Positions 15,935 through 24,857 of a DNA stretch of 64,000 bases are shown piece by piece. The position numbers were made by a program, and so were the translations under genes. Every line of letters begins with the position of its first letter. Position 1 is the stretch's first letter. Source of the stretch: Lacrimispora amygdalina (GTDB lineage Bacteria > Bacillota > Clostridia > Lachnospirales > Lachnospiraceae); NCBI RefSeq assembly GCF_900205965.1, contig NZ_OAOF01000002.1, positions 1-64,000 on the forward strand, in the 5' to 3' direction. The notes under the pieces are model-generated. The model worked only from the letters and a program-made list of their open reading frames with translations. It was not told where the DNA came from and ran no database searches.

Positions 15935-16768
15935 TTATTTACAGCTGTAATTTTCAAGAAACTTTCTTGACCACTCTGCATTATCCGGAGTGCTGTCCTC
16001 AATTGTCATCTGGATATAAGGCTTTTCTTTTTTCGCAAAATTCAAAATAGTATCATATTTCATAACTCCGGTTCCAGGTGCTCCGGAAACCACCTTATCG
16101 CCTTCAATCACAAAATCCTTCATATGAAGAACATCAGTATACTCTCCCAGATCCCCAATGGCTTCTTTTATCACCTTATCATACTCGCTGCTGTTCTCCA
16201 CAGACAGTAGATTAACCGGATCCAGAATGATTCTTAAATTGGGGGAGTTAATTGCTTTTAACACCTTAAGAGCCTGTTTGGAATCGTATACGATATGGCT
16301 CCATACCGGTTCGATGGCCATGATTACTCCGAACTTCTCTGCACACTCCACTACAGGACGGAAATTTGTAATAAATGTCTGAAGTGCTTCTTCTGTATGG
16401 GATGCAGGTTCATAACGGTATTCCGGATTAGGGTTGCCTGTCTCCGTTCCCACTACGCTGCAGCCTAAGATGGATGCAAAACGAAGATGAGCGAAATAAC
16501 GTTCCTGGATCTTCTTAATCTCTTCCGGATCCGGATGTGCCAGATTTAAATAACAGCCTAATACAGCAATGTCCATATGATACTCCGCAAATTTGTTGCG
16601 CAGATAAGAAGCAAATCCCGGTGTTAAGGCGGAATTGTCCACCGAATGCTCCTGAATAGTCTTTGTCAGCGCCAGGTGTACACAGGAAAATCCCTGTTCA
16701 CTGGCTATTTTTAAACGTTCCTCTATGGTACCTGGTGCCACATCGTGTAATCGAATTCCAATCTGCAT
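15935..16768 (-). CDS. Sugar isomerase/epimerase-like TIM-barrel protein
   Basis: A 277-residue member of the xylose-isomerase-like TIM-barrel (AP endonuclease 2) family. It has the characteristic metal-site segments VIMAIEPVWSHIV (Glu), RIILDPVNLL (Asp), DVLHMKDF (His) and a C-terminal MTIEDS (Glu). Such enzymes isomerise or epimerise ketoses and keto-acids. It follows the GH28 gene by 14 bases on the same strand, so a step in the use of pectin-derived sugars is likely. It is not a classical UxaC or KduI, and the exact substrate cannot be told. Confidence 0.8.
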   Translation of the reverse strand: MQIGIRLHDVAPGTIEERLKIASEQGFSCVHLALTKTIQEHSVDNSALTPGFASYLRNKFAEYHMDIAVLGCYLNLAHPDPEEIKKIQERYFAHLRFASILGCSVVGTETGNPNPEYRYEPASHTEEALQTFITNFRPVVECAEKFGVIMAIEPVWSHIVYDSKQALKVLKAINSPNLRIILDPVNLLSVENSSEYDKVIKEAIGDLGEYTDVLHMKDFVIEGDKVVSGAPGTGVMKYDTILNFAKKEKPYIQMTIEDSTPDNAEWSRKFLENYSCK

Positions 16769-16782
16769 AATACTCTTCTCCT

Positions 16783-18336
16783 TTAGATCGTTTCGTAATG
16801 ATTGATATTGGTTAATTCAAATGCTTCTCCTTCCTGTCCGGAAATATGCACATTTTCACAGATCAGGGTGTCCACATTGCTGATACAAAAGCCTTTTTTA
16901 CTGCACTCTCCCACTCCGTTTAACATGGCAGGAGCCCCTGTCTTCGCCTCTTTTGCAAAAGAGAGGTCTACATTCTTAAATTCAATGCGTTCAATCTTCT
17001 TTTCCGGAAGACCATAGAGAAAGGATGCTGCCACATGACAATTGACTGCCTTAATATTGGTAAAGCTGAATCTGCCGATCTCAGGTGTCCTGTCGTCAAC
17101 CGGAAGGGGTTGACGGCACTGAACGTAGTCCGATTTTCCGTCCGGATCACAGAAGTAGAATCCATTGACTACAAATGGAGTCATAACATCATCCATATCA
17201 ATGTGATCAAAGGAAATATCAGTAAGAACAGAGTCCTTTCCTCTTCCTCTTCTGGTTTTGATCCGCAGTCCTCTGTCTGTGTGACGGAACAGACAGCGCT
17301 CTACCCGGATGTTTTTCACACCTGCGCCCACTTCGCTTCCTATGGTAACAGCCCCATGACCGTTCTCCATCAGGCACTGACGAATGGTGATGTTCTCAGA
17401 AGGTGTCTTATATCTGCGTCCCATGTAAATCTTCCCTGATTTGATGGCAATACAGTCATCTCCAAGAGAAAAATGAAGTCCCAGTATCTCCACATCCTTG
17501 CAGGATTCCGGATCCAGCCCGTCTGTGTTGGGGGAATCTGCCGGATTGCTGATGCTTAAATTTAAAAACTTTAAGTCCTGGCTGAAATAAGGGTGAAGAA
17601 CCCAGGTGGGACTGTTCTTTAACGAGAAGCCCTGAAGGGTAATCTGTCTGCATCTTTCTAAGAATACCATGCGGGGTCGGAAAGCTCCCTTCATCACTCT
17701 TACGTTATCCCACCAGTTATCAAAGGAGGCCTGACCGTTTAAGGTTCCTCTTCCGTAGATTACAACATCTTCCACATCAATGCCGGTAAGGATTCCTGCA
17801 AACATGGGCAGGGGGTTGCCCTCCCAGGTTCCCAGATTATAATCCTCATTCTCATCATAACTCTCGATCATGCCGGGAAACTTCGGATACTGATACCGGT
17901 CTGTCTCTGCAAGAAGCTCCGCACCCTCAGAAAGCTCAATCTTTATATGACTCTTTAAAAAGAGACTTGTGATCCTGTATGTTCCTGCAGGTATTAACAC
18001 TCTCCCGTCTTTTGGACAAGCCATGATGGCAGCCTGAATGAATGCGGTATCATTGTAAATTCCATCTCCACGGGCTCCAACCTCTCTGACATTAATCGTG
18101 ACAAATTCATAATCCGTATGAAAGCTGGTTTTAGCTCTCTCTCCATTTCTTTCCAGAGAAATATTATAATCCATATCCGGTTTTAAGTCAAACAAAGTAA
18201 ATACCACCTGGTTTGTCTCTCCCCAGCTTTCTCCATTTACCAGAATCTTACCTGGAGTTTCAAATTCATAGATTGTTTCTGTGATTGTCTCAATGGTTAC
18301 AGAACGCGCTGTCTGAAATACAACTCTTAATTCCAT
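16783..18336 (-). CDS. GH28 polygalacturonase, intracellular
   Basis: A protein of about 517 residues from the ATG at 18336, which has GAGG upstream; a GTG five codons earlier is possible. After an N-terminal beta domain (about 1-80) the right-handed beta-helix starts at REVGARGDGIYNDT and carries the GH28 signatures NTDG (in SPNTDGLDPES), GDDC, GHG (NGHGAVTIGSE) and RIK. The Asp residues of the first two motifs are the catalytic acids. There is no signal peptide, so it should cleave galacturonate from imported oligogalacturonides. It lies downstream of the transporter genes, beyond a terminator-like hairpin, and is followed by the isomerase gene. Confidence 0.9.
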   Translation of the reverse strand: MELRVVFQTARSVTIETITETIYEFETPGKILVNGESWGETNQVVFTLFDLKPDMDYNISLERNGERAKTSFHTDYEFVTINVREVGARGDGIYNDTAFIQAAIMACPKDGRVLIPAGTYRITSLFLKSHIKIELSEGAELLAETDRYQYPKFPGMIESYDENEDYNLGTWEGNPLPMFAGILTGIDVEDVVIYGRGTLNGQASFDNWWDNVRVMKGAFRPRMVFLERCRQITLQGFSLKNSPTWVLHPYFSQDLKFLNLSISNPADSPNTDGLDPESCKDVEILGLHFSLGDDCIAIKSGKIYMGRRYKTPSENITIRQCLMENGHGAVTIGSEVGAGVKNIRVERCLFRHTDRGLRIKTRRGRGKDSVLTDISFDHIDMDDVMTPFVVNGFYFCDPDGKSDYVQCRQPLPVDDRTPEIGRFSFTNIKAVNCHVAASFLYGLPEKKIERIEFKNVDLSFAKEAKTGAPAMLNGVGECSKKGFCISNVDTLICENVHISGQEGEAFELTNINHYETI

Positions 18337-18366
18337 ACTGTTAAACCTCACCTGTTTTTTCTATTG

Positions 18367-18407
18367 AAAAAGAGCGCAGCAATTGCATACCACGCCCTCT
18401 TTTTTTA
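18367..18407 (-). terminator. Terminator-like hairpin between the permease and GH28 genes
   Basis: AAAGAG-CG pairs with CG-CTCTTT around a 20-base loop, with T runs on both sides. In the minus direction it would reduce or end transporter transcription before the GH28 gene. Confidence 0.65.
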
Positions 18408-19259
18408 TTAACCTTTTACTCCGCCTGCAGCAATACCATCAATAAATGCATCCTGCGCACAGAAGAATACAATCAGAGAAGGAATAATAGAGATGAGTGA
18501 CATCGCCAGAATTCTGTTCCACTGAAATCCAACATCACCGTCCATTGACATACGTAAGTATATGGAGTTTGTATATTTCGGCATGTCGGAAACATAAATA
18601 AGGGGTCCCATAAAGTCATTGGAGGTCCACATAAACTGGAACAGCGCAACGGACACCAGTGACGGCTTTAACATAGGGACAATTACATACCATAATGTTT
18701 TAAGAGAATTACAGCCATCAATCTTGGCTGCCTCTTCCAGCTCCTTTGGCACACCTCTTAAAAACTGAATCAGCATAAACAAGAAGTATGTGTCACCTGC
18801 AAATAAGGCAGGAATTACAAGAGGAAGATAGGAGTTGGTCCACCCCCAGTTATTAAACATGATGTACTGAGGTGCATTTAAAACTACCTGAGGAAGGAAC
18901 AGAGTTGAAATCATGAGAGAAAAAAGGAGCCCTTTTCCCTTGAATTCAAACCGTCCGAAGCCGTAAGCGGTAATGGTAGCTGAAAATACGGTGAAGATAA
19001 CTTTGGGAACTACGATCTTATAAGTATTTAAAATAGATTTAATCAGGTTGATCTTACCGCCGTAATCCACAAAGGCATTGGCATAACCGTCTGTTACCGG
19101 ATTCTTCGGCCAGAACCATGCACTTGTAAATATTTCCGAGTTGGTTTTAAACGTTGCACCTACCATCCAGATCAGGGGATATACCATAATAAACCCAACA
19201 AAGACAAGAAGTGCGTAACGGATAAAAGTGTTGATTTTAGTTTTAGTCTCTTTCGTCAT
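18408..19259 (-). CDS. Carbohydrate ABC transporter permease, MalG/LacG type
   Basis: A 283-residue inner membrane protein with six predicted hydrophobic segments. The cytoplasmic EAA loop that docks the ATPase is visible as EEAAKIDGCNSLKTLWYVIVP at about residues 180-200. It ends with the GIAAGGVKG tail common to this family. With the upstream MalF-type permease and lipoprotein it forms a CUT1 importer, probably for oligogalacturonides. No ATPase gene is in the cluster; CUT1 systems often share an MsmK/MsmX-type ATPase encoded elsewhere. Confidence 0.92.
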   Translation of the reverse strand: MTKETKTKINTFIRYALLVFVGFIMVYPLIWMVGATFKTNSEIFTSAWFWPKNPVTDGYANAFVDYGGKINLIKSILNTYKIVVPKVIFTVFSATITAYGFGRFEFKGKGLLFSLMISTLFLPQVVLNAPQYIMFNNWGWTNSYLPLVIPALFAGDTYFLFMLIQFLRGVPKELEEAAKIDGCNSLKTLWYVIVPMLKPSLVSVALFQFMWTSNDFMGPLIYVSDMPKYTNSIYLRMSMDGDVGFQWNRILAMSLISIIPSLIVFFCAQDAFIDGIAAGGVKG

Positions 19260-19264
19260 GTCAT

Positions 19265-20173
19265 TTACCTCCCGTCTTCATCTGAATAATATACCCATTT
19301 CTTCTGGCTTACAAATGCCACTGCAGTAAATGTCATGACAATTAAAAACAGAATCCATGCCTGGGCACTTGCCATACCCATCTTATGACGAAGGAATGCA
19401 TTATTGTAAATAAGAATGGAAATCAGTGTCGTAGCACCGTTTGGTCCTCCCTTTGTTACAAGGAATGGTCCGTTGAATTCCTGGAATGCCTGACATAACT
19501 GGGTGATCAGGTTATAGAAAATAACCGGTGTAATTAAAGGAACAGTAATCTTAAAGAACTGGGTCCATTTTCCTGCTCCGTCAATAGATGCAGCTTCATA
19601 CAGATCTTCTGATACACCCTTTAAGGCTGCAAGGAAAATAACCATGGCTGAACCAAACTGCCAAACACGCAGCAGTATGATAACTGCCAAAGCTCCGTTC
19701 GCAGATGCCATCCAGTTGATTTGTTCTCCGCCGAACGCTCCGATTACAGCATTGATCAGACCCTCCGTATTAAATACGGCTCTCCACAAAATAGCGATGG
19801 CAATGGAACCTCCCAAAATAGAGGGAATGTAATAAGCGGTTCTGAAAAAGTTAACTCCCTTTAATTTGAAGTTCAGAATATAAGCGATAAACAATGCGAA
19901 GGTGAGCTTAATAGGAACGTCAAAAATCGCATATTTAAAAGTAACCAGAAACGCTCTGATAATATCAGAATCCGTGAAAATCTTATTATAGTTCAACATA
20001 CCTGTCTTCGTAACACCATTGAACAAATCATAATTTGTAAAGCTATAGTACAATGAAGAAGCGAATGGATAAACCTTAAAAAGTATAAATCCAATCAGCC
20101 ATGGCAGAACAAAAAAGAATCCCGCATTCTCAGCCAGGAACTTATGCATACCCTTTGACTTCATACTGCTCAT
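19265..20173 (-). CDS. Carbohydrate ABC transporter permease, MalF/LacF type
   Basis: A 302-residue membrane protein with the EAA loop YEAASIDGAGKWTQFFKITVP at about residues 205-225 and six or more hydrophobic segments. It starts MSSMKSKGMHKFLAENAGFF, with the start codon overlapping the stop of the preceding GH105-like gene by four bases (ATGA), and it is followed five bases later by the second permease gene. It should form the channel of the sugar importer with that protein. Confidence 0.92.
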   Translation of the reverse strand: MSSMKSKGMHKFLAENAGFFFVLPWLIGFILFKVYPFASSLYYSFTNYDLFNGVTKTGMLNYNKIFTDSDIIRAFLVTFKYAIFDVPIKLTFALFIAYILNFKLKGVNFFRTAYYIPSILGGSIAIAILWRAVFNTEGLINAVIGAFGGEQINWMASANGALAVIILLRVWQFGSAMVIFLAALKGVSEDLYEAASIDGAGKWTQFFKITVPLITPVIFYNLITQLCQAFQEFNGPFLVTKGGPNGATTLISILIYNNAFLRHKMGMASAQAWILFLIVMTFTAVAFVSQKKWVYYSDEDGR

Positions 20174-20838
20174 ACCTCCTGTTTATTAAAAATTATATGC
20201 TGCGCACAGATCATATCATTTAAACCTGTACCTGTTTTATTATCAATCCCCGCAATCGTTTTCCATACAAGTTCCCCGAAATTACCGTATTTCTCTTTCT
20301 GAAGCACTCCAATATTGCATGCTTTCAGAATGGAATAACCAATTTCAATCATTTCAGAAGAATGGGGGAGGTCTTTCATCTTCTCCTTGACTATAACCTT
20401 AAATAAATCCCTTAATTCCCTATAATATTCATAGATCTCTTCTGACATCTGAGCTATCGTATCAATCAGTAATACCATATCTTTACCAGTAAACTTCCCT
20501 TTTTTCCGAAACGTTACCACAATATCATTATAATGCTCTTTCCTTTTGTATCTCGTATCATACGCTGTTATAAACGGCATAAGCTCCAAAGTCCACTCCG
20601 GGGTTTTCATGACATCTTCAATCTTATGTCTGTATTCCTCATGACCTGTCTGATCCAAAGCGAAAAAATAAGCGGGATAATCCTGTTCCGGCAGACTTCC
20701 TGTCATCCCTTCTGCGGTCTTAAGTCTGCTTAGATGAGCCATTACATATTCTTTATACTCATCTTCTCCAGTTGCACCATACATTTGTACTGCTCCCATA
20801 AGCTGATATGGTTTTAATGTCTCATTTTTGCAATCCAT
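20170..20838 (-). CDS. Shortened GH105-like protein lacking catalytic segments
   Basis: A 222-residue protein between the binding-protein and permease genes. It aligns along its whole length with the active GH105 enzyme at 23447-24583. QLMGAVQMYGATGEDEYKEY matches CMIKAVLEMYSITKDHGYLE; AYFFALDQTGHEEYRHKIED matches KTLFELYDLTGKEKYRKAID; SEMIEIGYSILKACNIGVLQ matches SGSAIFSYAILKGVRLGYLP. The intervening parts holding the substrate and catalytic residues (NQVWLDGLYM, and the HAYD to LRALGWY region) are missing or reduced. It therefore looks like an alpha/alpha-toroid pseudoenzyme. No signal peptide is seen. Translational coupling to the permease suggests a role in uptake or sensing of unsaturated oligouronides. 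Confidence 0.7.
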   Translation of the reverse strand: MDCKNETLKPYQLMGAVQMYGATGEDEYKEYVMAHLSRLKTAEGMTGSLPEQDYPAYFFALDQTGHEEYRHKIEDVMKTPEWTLELMPFITAYDTRYKRKEHYNDIVVTFRKKGKFTGKDMVLLIDTIAQMSEEIYEYYRELRDLFKVIVKEKMKDLPHSSEMIEIGYSILKACNIGVLQKEKYGNFGELVWKTIAGIDNKTGTGLNDMICAQHIIFNKQEV

Positions 20839-20866
20839 GACGTTTTATCTGCCCTTTTCTTTATGG

Positions 20867-20892
20867 GAGCCGCCATAGGTCTATGGCGGCTC
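20867..20892 (-). promoter_or_regulatory. Intercistronic stem-loop after the binding-protein gene
   Basis: GAGCCGCCATA and TATGGCGGCTC form a perfect 11-base-pair stem with a four-base loop and no T run. Such stem-loops after binding-protein genes usually protect the upstream mRNA and give higher expression than for the permeases. Confidence 0.65.
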
Positions 20893-20925
20893 GTATGAAA
20901 ATATCCTATCTTATTTGAAAGAAAA

Positions 20926-22311
20926 TTAGTACTCAAGTGTATCAGTAACACCCTTGATCAGTTCTTTTGCTGCTGCTGCTGAATCCAGATCTTTTGAGCT
21001 TAATTTACCAAATACTTTGTAGTAAACACCATCTGGGTTAGCCTTTAAGTCATTGTGCTCAAATTTGCTGTCCAGAGTGAACTTGCTGTAGTTCATAACC
21101 TTTGTATTTGCTTCAATGGTAAGAGGATCGCCAAGCTTGTTATCCTGAAGGATCTTAAGCCCCGCTGCGGAACAAGGAATACCTCTTTCAGTAGAACCGA
21201 TCTTAACGCCTTCTTCATCATTTAACAGGAAGTTGATCAGCATTGCTGCTTCCTTCGGATGCTGTGAGTTAGAAGCAACTGCATATGCCATGGAGATCTT
21301 TGTAAATCCACCGTTGTTGTCGCCCATCTTAATGAATTCGCCGACTACGAATTCCTGACCAGGTTTGTTAACGCTGCCTTCCAGAGCTTTTTTAAACTTG
21401 GATGCAGAAGAATCCCACTCAAAGATACCAGCATATTTGCCGTCAATCCATTTTGCATTCTTGTCAAGAGAGTCAGCCATATCACCGCTGATAGTAGCCA
21501 GAGTCGGAATTACATGTTTCTCTTCCAGTCCTGTAATAAAATCCATTCCGTCTTTTACTTCATCTTCGGAATAGTTAATTGCGCCGTTATCTACCCAGTT
21601 CTTGCCATACTTGGATTCCAGGTAGTAAACCATAAGGATCATACGGTCATATTCGCCCAGTGCCAGCGGATACATATCAGGATCTTTTGCCTTAAATGCT
21701 TCTCCTGCCTTGTATAAGGAATCAAGATCAGTAGGAAGTGCAACACCAACCTCATCAAAAGCGGTCTTGTTCCAGTAGAACAGACGGCCGGTTAAAGAAA
21801 TCGGAACTGCCATTAATTTGTTATCTACCTTGCAAAGATCCAGGCTTTCTGGTGTAAACTGTGTTAAATCAAGAACGCTTGAGTAATCTTCCAGGTTTGC
21901 GAAAGCTTTTCCACCCTGGCTGTAGGACTCAATCCAGTTCCAGTTAACCTGCATAACATCAGCAGCGTTGCCGCCTAAAATATTTAAGGACTGTTTCTCC
22001 TCCCATCCGGTCCATGCACCGTATTCAGGAGTTACAGTAATATTTGGATATTTAGCCATGAAAGCTTTGATCGCTTCTTCTGTTGCCGCGTGTCTGGAAT
22101 CGCCGCCCCACCAGGAAAATTTCAGTTCTACCGGTTCTCCGGAAGTCGTGTCACTTCCTGCTGCTGTTGTTTCTCCTGCTGCAGCGGTAGTTGTTTCTGC
22201 AGGTGCAGCAGTGGTTGACTCAGCAGTGTTCTTGCTTGACCCGCAGGCAGATAAAGACATTGCCATAACAGTCGCTAACCCCATTGCTGTCCACTGTTTG
22301 ATTTTTTTCAT
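20926..22311 (-). CDS. Sugar-binding lipoprotein of the ABC transporter (family 1)
   Basis: A 461-residue extracellular solute-binding protein. The signal peptide ends in the lipobox MSLSACGS (lipidated Cys at about 23). A Thr/Ala-rich linker of some 35 residues follows, then the COG1653-type fold starting at ELKFSWWGGDSRHAATEEAI. Trp-rich positions such as WNWIESY and AWTGWEEK fit sugar stacking. It is the first gene of the transporter operon, and the distant leader carries the TGTAAGCGCTTACGC-type operator. The neighbouring enzymes suggest galacturonate-containing oligosaccharides as ligand. Confidence 0.92.
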   Translation of the reverse strand: MKKIKQWTAMGLATVMAMSLSACGSSKNTAESTTAAPAETTTAAAGETTAAGSDTTSGEPVELKFSWWGGDSRHAATEEAIKAFMAKYPNITVTPEYGAWTGWEEKQSLNILGGNAADVMQVNWNWIESYSQGGKAFANLEDYSSVLDLTQFTPESLDLCKVDNKLMAVPISLTGRLFYWNKTAFDEVGVALPTDLDSLYKAGEAFKAKDPDMYPLALGEYDRMILMVYYLESKYGKNWVDNGAINYSEDEVKDGMDFITGLEEKHVIPTLATISGDMADSLDKNAKWIDGKYAGIFEWDSSASKFKKALEGSVNKPGQEFVVGEFIKMGDNNGGFTKISMAYAVASNSQHPKEAAMLINFLLNDEEGVKIGSTERGIPCSAAGLKILQDNKLGDPLTIEANTKVMNYSKFTLDSKFEHNDLKANPDGVYYKVFGKLSSKDLDSAAAAKELIKGVTDTLEY

Positions 22312-22402
22312 CTTTTTCTCTCCTTTTTTTCTCCCTCATAAATGAGTTCTTTAAAGCTCCATGTAAATGTTTCCGCATTTTTATATAATATTATATGTTT
22401 TT

Positions 22403-22438
22403 GCGTAAGCGCTTACACTCCACTTTTTTATTATTATA
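22403..22438 (-). promoter_or_regulatory. Transporter promoter -10 and operator
   Basis: A TATAAT box (22438-22433) on the minus strand is followed 15 bases later by GCGTAAGCGCTTACAC (22403-22418), identical to the 16 bases at the lacI-type promoter. The expected -35 region is poor, which would fit dependence on an activator such as the divergent AraC-type protein. Confidence 0.65.
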
Positions 22439-22481
22439 ACATCTATTTCTGTATAATTCATTTCAAATTAAGCACAAAACA

Positions 22482-22510
22482 TTGCATATTTTGACATCCT
22501 GTGCTATTAT
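22482..22510 (+). promoter_or_regulatory. Promoter of the araC-type gene
   Basis: TTGCAT (22482-22487) and TATTAT (22505-22510) with a 17-base spacer, ending about 30 bases before the start codon. Confidence 0.6.
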
Positions 22511-22542
22511 TTTAGTACTAATAGCCAAGGAGAATGCAAATA

Positions 22543-23409
22543 ATGAAAGTACTTACTTCATATTCGGACGGAATTGACCGCTGTTTTGACAGTCATTATT
22601 TTTCCATCGCCCATCTGCATAAGGAAAGCACAGTTTTAAGCATGCACAGCCATCACTGCTGCGAATTTTACTTTTCCATCAGCGGCGGACGGACTTTCCT
22701 GATTGAAGATAACAATTACCGCATAGAACCTGGCGATTTGTTCATGATTAACCCCCGGGAAAAGCACCAGATCCTTCAGATGGAGTCTTCCATCCCTCAT
22801 GAACGGTATGCTGTTTTTATTGATTTGGATTACTTAAAATCAATTTCCACCGACCATACGGATTTAACCTACTGTTTTACTCACCGGCCGGATGATTTTT
22901 CCCACCGGATCCATTTAAGCCAGGGACAGCAGCGGCGGTTCACCTATTATTTTAACAAGCTGGCAGCAGAGGACGGCTTCGGTCATGATGTGGAAGAACG
23001 CTCAGCTTTTGCAGAATTTATGGTATTTTTAACGAAATGTGCGACAGAGGCGGCACTGGGCGAAAGATCTGAAGATCAGAGACAGTATTTTAACAGCAAG
23101 GTAGCAGATATCATCACTTATATCCATCACAACATTGATTCCTCCTTAAGTATCGGAGATATAGCCGCCCATTTTTATTTAAGCACCTCTTATCTTTGCA
23201 GGCTTTTTAAAAAGGGGACAGGAACTACCATTAATTCCTACATCACAACCAGGAGAATCGAGCTGGCACAGACGCTGCTGGCAGGCGGATACAGTGTAAA
23301 CGAAGTCTACAGCATGTGCGGCTTTAATGATTACAGCAACTTTTTTAAAGCCTTTACTAAGAAGACGGGAATTTCACCTAAGAAATTTGCACAGAACAGT
23401 TTAAGTTAA
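22543..23409 (+). CDS. AraC-family transcriptional regulator
   Basis: A 288-residue regulator. The N-terminal cupin sensor domain is at about 15-150 (HSHHCCEFYFSISGGRTFLI, RIEPGDLFMINPREKHQI), and the C-terminal double helix-turn-helix is at about 185-285 (LSIGDIAAHFYLSTSYLCRL and NEVYSMCGFNDYSNFFKAF, ending TGISPKKF). I use the ATG at 22543, ten bases after AAGGAG; an ATG three codons earlier is too close to it. It is divergent from the transporter operon and is probably its activator. Confidence 0.9.
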   Translation: MKVLTSYSDGIDRCFDSHYFSIAHLHKESTVLSMHSHHCCEFYFSISGGRTFLIEDNNYRIEPGDLFMINPREKHQILQMESSIPHERYAVFIDLDYLKSISTDHTDLTYCFTHRPDDFSHRIHLSQGQQRRFTYYFNKLAAEDGFGHDVEERSAFAEFMVFLTKCATEAALGERSEDQRQYFNSKVADIITYIHHNIDSSLSIGDIAAHFYLSTSYLCRLFKKGTGTTINSYITTRRIELAQTLLAGGYSVNEVYSMCGFNDYSNFFKAFTKKTGISPKKFAQNSLS

Positions 23410-23446
23410 AAAGGGAATGAGGCAAGCTAACCTCATTCCCTTTTTC
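23408..23446. terminator. Bidirectional terminator between araC-type and GH105 genes
   Basis: AAAAAGGGAATGAGG pairs with CCTCATTCCCTTTTT around an eight-base loop, with A and T runs at both ends. It serves the two convergent genes. Confidence 0.9.
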
Positions 23447-24583
23447 TTACAGCTGGTACTGCCAGCCGCACCGCTTCATCTCTGTATAAGCAAGAAGGAA
23501 CGGACCAACGCCCTTCGCATCGTCTTTTACCACAGGCTCAGACATATAATACTCAAAGGTTCCGTTTCTTCTGTCTTTTCCACCCAGTCCGGCTACCAGG
23601 CAGATTCCGCCTAAGCTCATATTGCCTTCTTCTATATGAAGATAAGTACGGCAGATTCCCTCAAACGCTTTTTTCCCGTATTCTGCGTAAGATTTTGGCA
23701 GGTAACCCAAACGGACTCCTTTTAAGATTGCATAGGAAAAGATTGCGCTTCCGCTGGTTTCCAGATAATTTTTATCCATGCCGCCTAAGTTGACCACCTG
23801 ATACCACATACCGGTTGGATCCTGGTACTTTAACATGGAATCAATCAGTGACCGGAACGCGTCTTTCATCTGATGTAAGGAATCCGGTTCCTTATGATCA
23901 TCTTTATCCATGGTATCTAAAAGCGCCATGGAATACCAGCCCAGTGCCCTCAGCCAGAAATTCTGGGAAAGTCCGGTCACTTTATCGCACCAGAACATCT
24001 CTCTGGAGGAATCATAGGCATGATAATAAAGTCCGGTTTCAGAATCCTTCATATCCTTTGCTACATTGGCAAACTGGCTGTAAATGTCTTTACAGTTTTT
24101 TCTGTCATTAAACCGTACCTCATATTCCATGTAGAATGGCTGGCACATATAAAGACCGTCAAGCCATACCTGATTGGGGTAAATGTTTTTGTGCCAGAAA
24201 TTTCCTTCTTTTGTTCTGGGCATTTTCTCAATCTGGCTGTAAACCAGGTCAATCGCCTTTCGGTACTTCTCCTTACCGGTCAGGTCATACAGTTCAAACA
24301 GGGTTTTTCCTGCATTAACATTATCAATATTCAGCTCCTCAACGTCGTATCCGTCAATGGACCCGTCTTCCTTTACACGGTAATCAATAAACGTATCTGC
24401 AAATTCCAGATATCCGTGATCCTTCGTAATGGAATACATCTCTAAGACCGCCTTGATCATACATCCGTCGATGTAATTCCAGCCGGACTTCTCACCCTGG
24501 AGAATCTTCTCGATGTTCCAGACCGGACGGTCCGGTGTGCTTTTTTCCATCAGTTCTTTGATATACCTTTCAATTACATCCAT
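23447..24583 (-). CDS. GH105 unsaturated rhamnogalacturonyl/galacturonyl hydrolase
   Basis: A 378-residue alpha/alpha-toroid enzyme of the YteR/YesR type. It removes the unsaturated uronic acid from oligosaccharides made by pectin or rhamnogalacturonan lyases. Characteristic segments are ELNIDNVNAGKTLFELYD (with the family Asp), NQVWLDGLYMCQPFYMEYE, GLYYHAYDSSR and NFWLRALGWYSMALLDT, and the C-terminal GVGPFLLAYTE. There is no signal peptide, so it acts on imported sugars. It is convergent with the araC-type gene and divergent from the esterase gene. The shortened homolog at 20170-20838 aligns with it. Confidence 0.92.
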   Translation of the reverse strand: MDVIERYIKELMEKSTPDRPVWNIEKILQGEKSGWNYIDGCMIKAVLEMYSITKDHGYLEFADTFIDYRVKEDGSIDGYDVEELNIDNVNAGKTLFELYDLTGKEKYRKAIDLVYSQIEKMPRTKEGNFWHKNIYPNQVWLDGLYMCQPFYMEYEVRFNDRKNCKDIYSQFANVAKDMKDSETGLYYHAYDSSREMFWCDKVTGLSQNFWLRALGWYSMALLDTMDKDDHKEPDSLHQMKDAFRSLIDSMLKYQDPTGMWYQVVNLGGMDKNYLETSGSAIFSYAILKGVRLGYLPKSYAEYGKKAFEGICRTYLHIEEGNMSLGGICLVAGLGGKDRRNGTFEYYMSEPVVKDDAKGVGPFLLAYTEMKRCGWQYQL

Positions 24584-24739
24584 GTTCGTTACCTCTCTTT
24601 ATACATGTATCTTCTGTTTCCCAGATTCAATCTTTATACATCTGTGGAACTTGCTTCTTATCATAGCATGGTTTTTCTTTGTTGTCACCAATCAGATCAT
24701 ACCGGACGCGGTGTCCTGCTGTGCTGCATAATTAAAGTA

Positions 24740-24768
24740 TTGAATATAAATGGCATCGGTGTTAAGAT
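24740..24768 (+). promoter_or_regulatory. Probable promoter of the esterase gene
   Basis: TTGAAT (24740-24745) and TAAGAT (24763-24768), 17 bases apart, about 90 bases before the start. The rest of the 274-base gap between the divergent GH105 and esterase genes has no other clear site; a short palindrome ATACATGTAT lies at about 24600. Confidence 0.5.
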
Positions 24769-24857
24769 GGCAGAATAAGCCAATGAAGGGTAAAAACTCT
24801 GTTTAACAGGATTACATTGGTTCTTAATAACCAGATGCCAAAAAGGAGTGCAGATCT

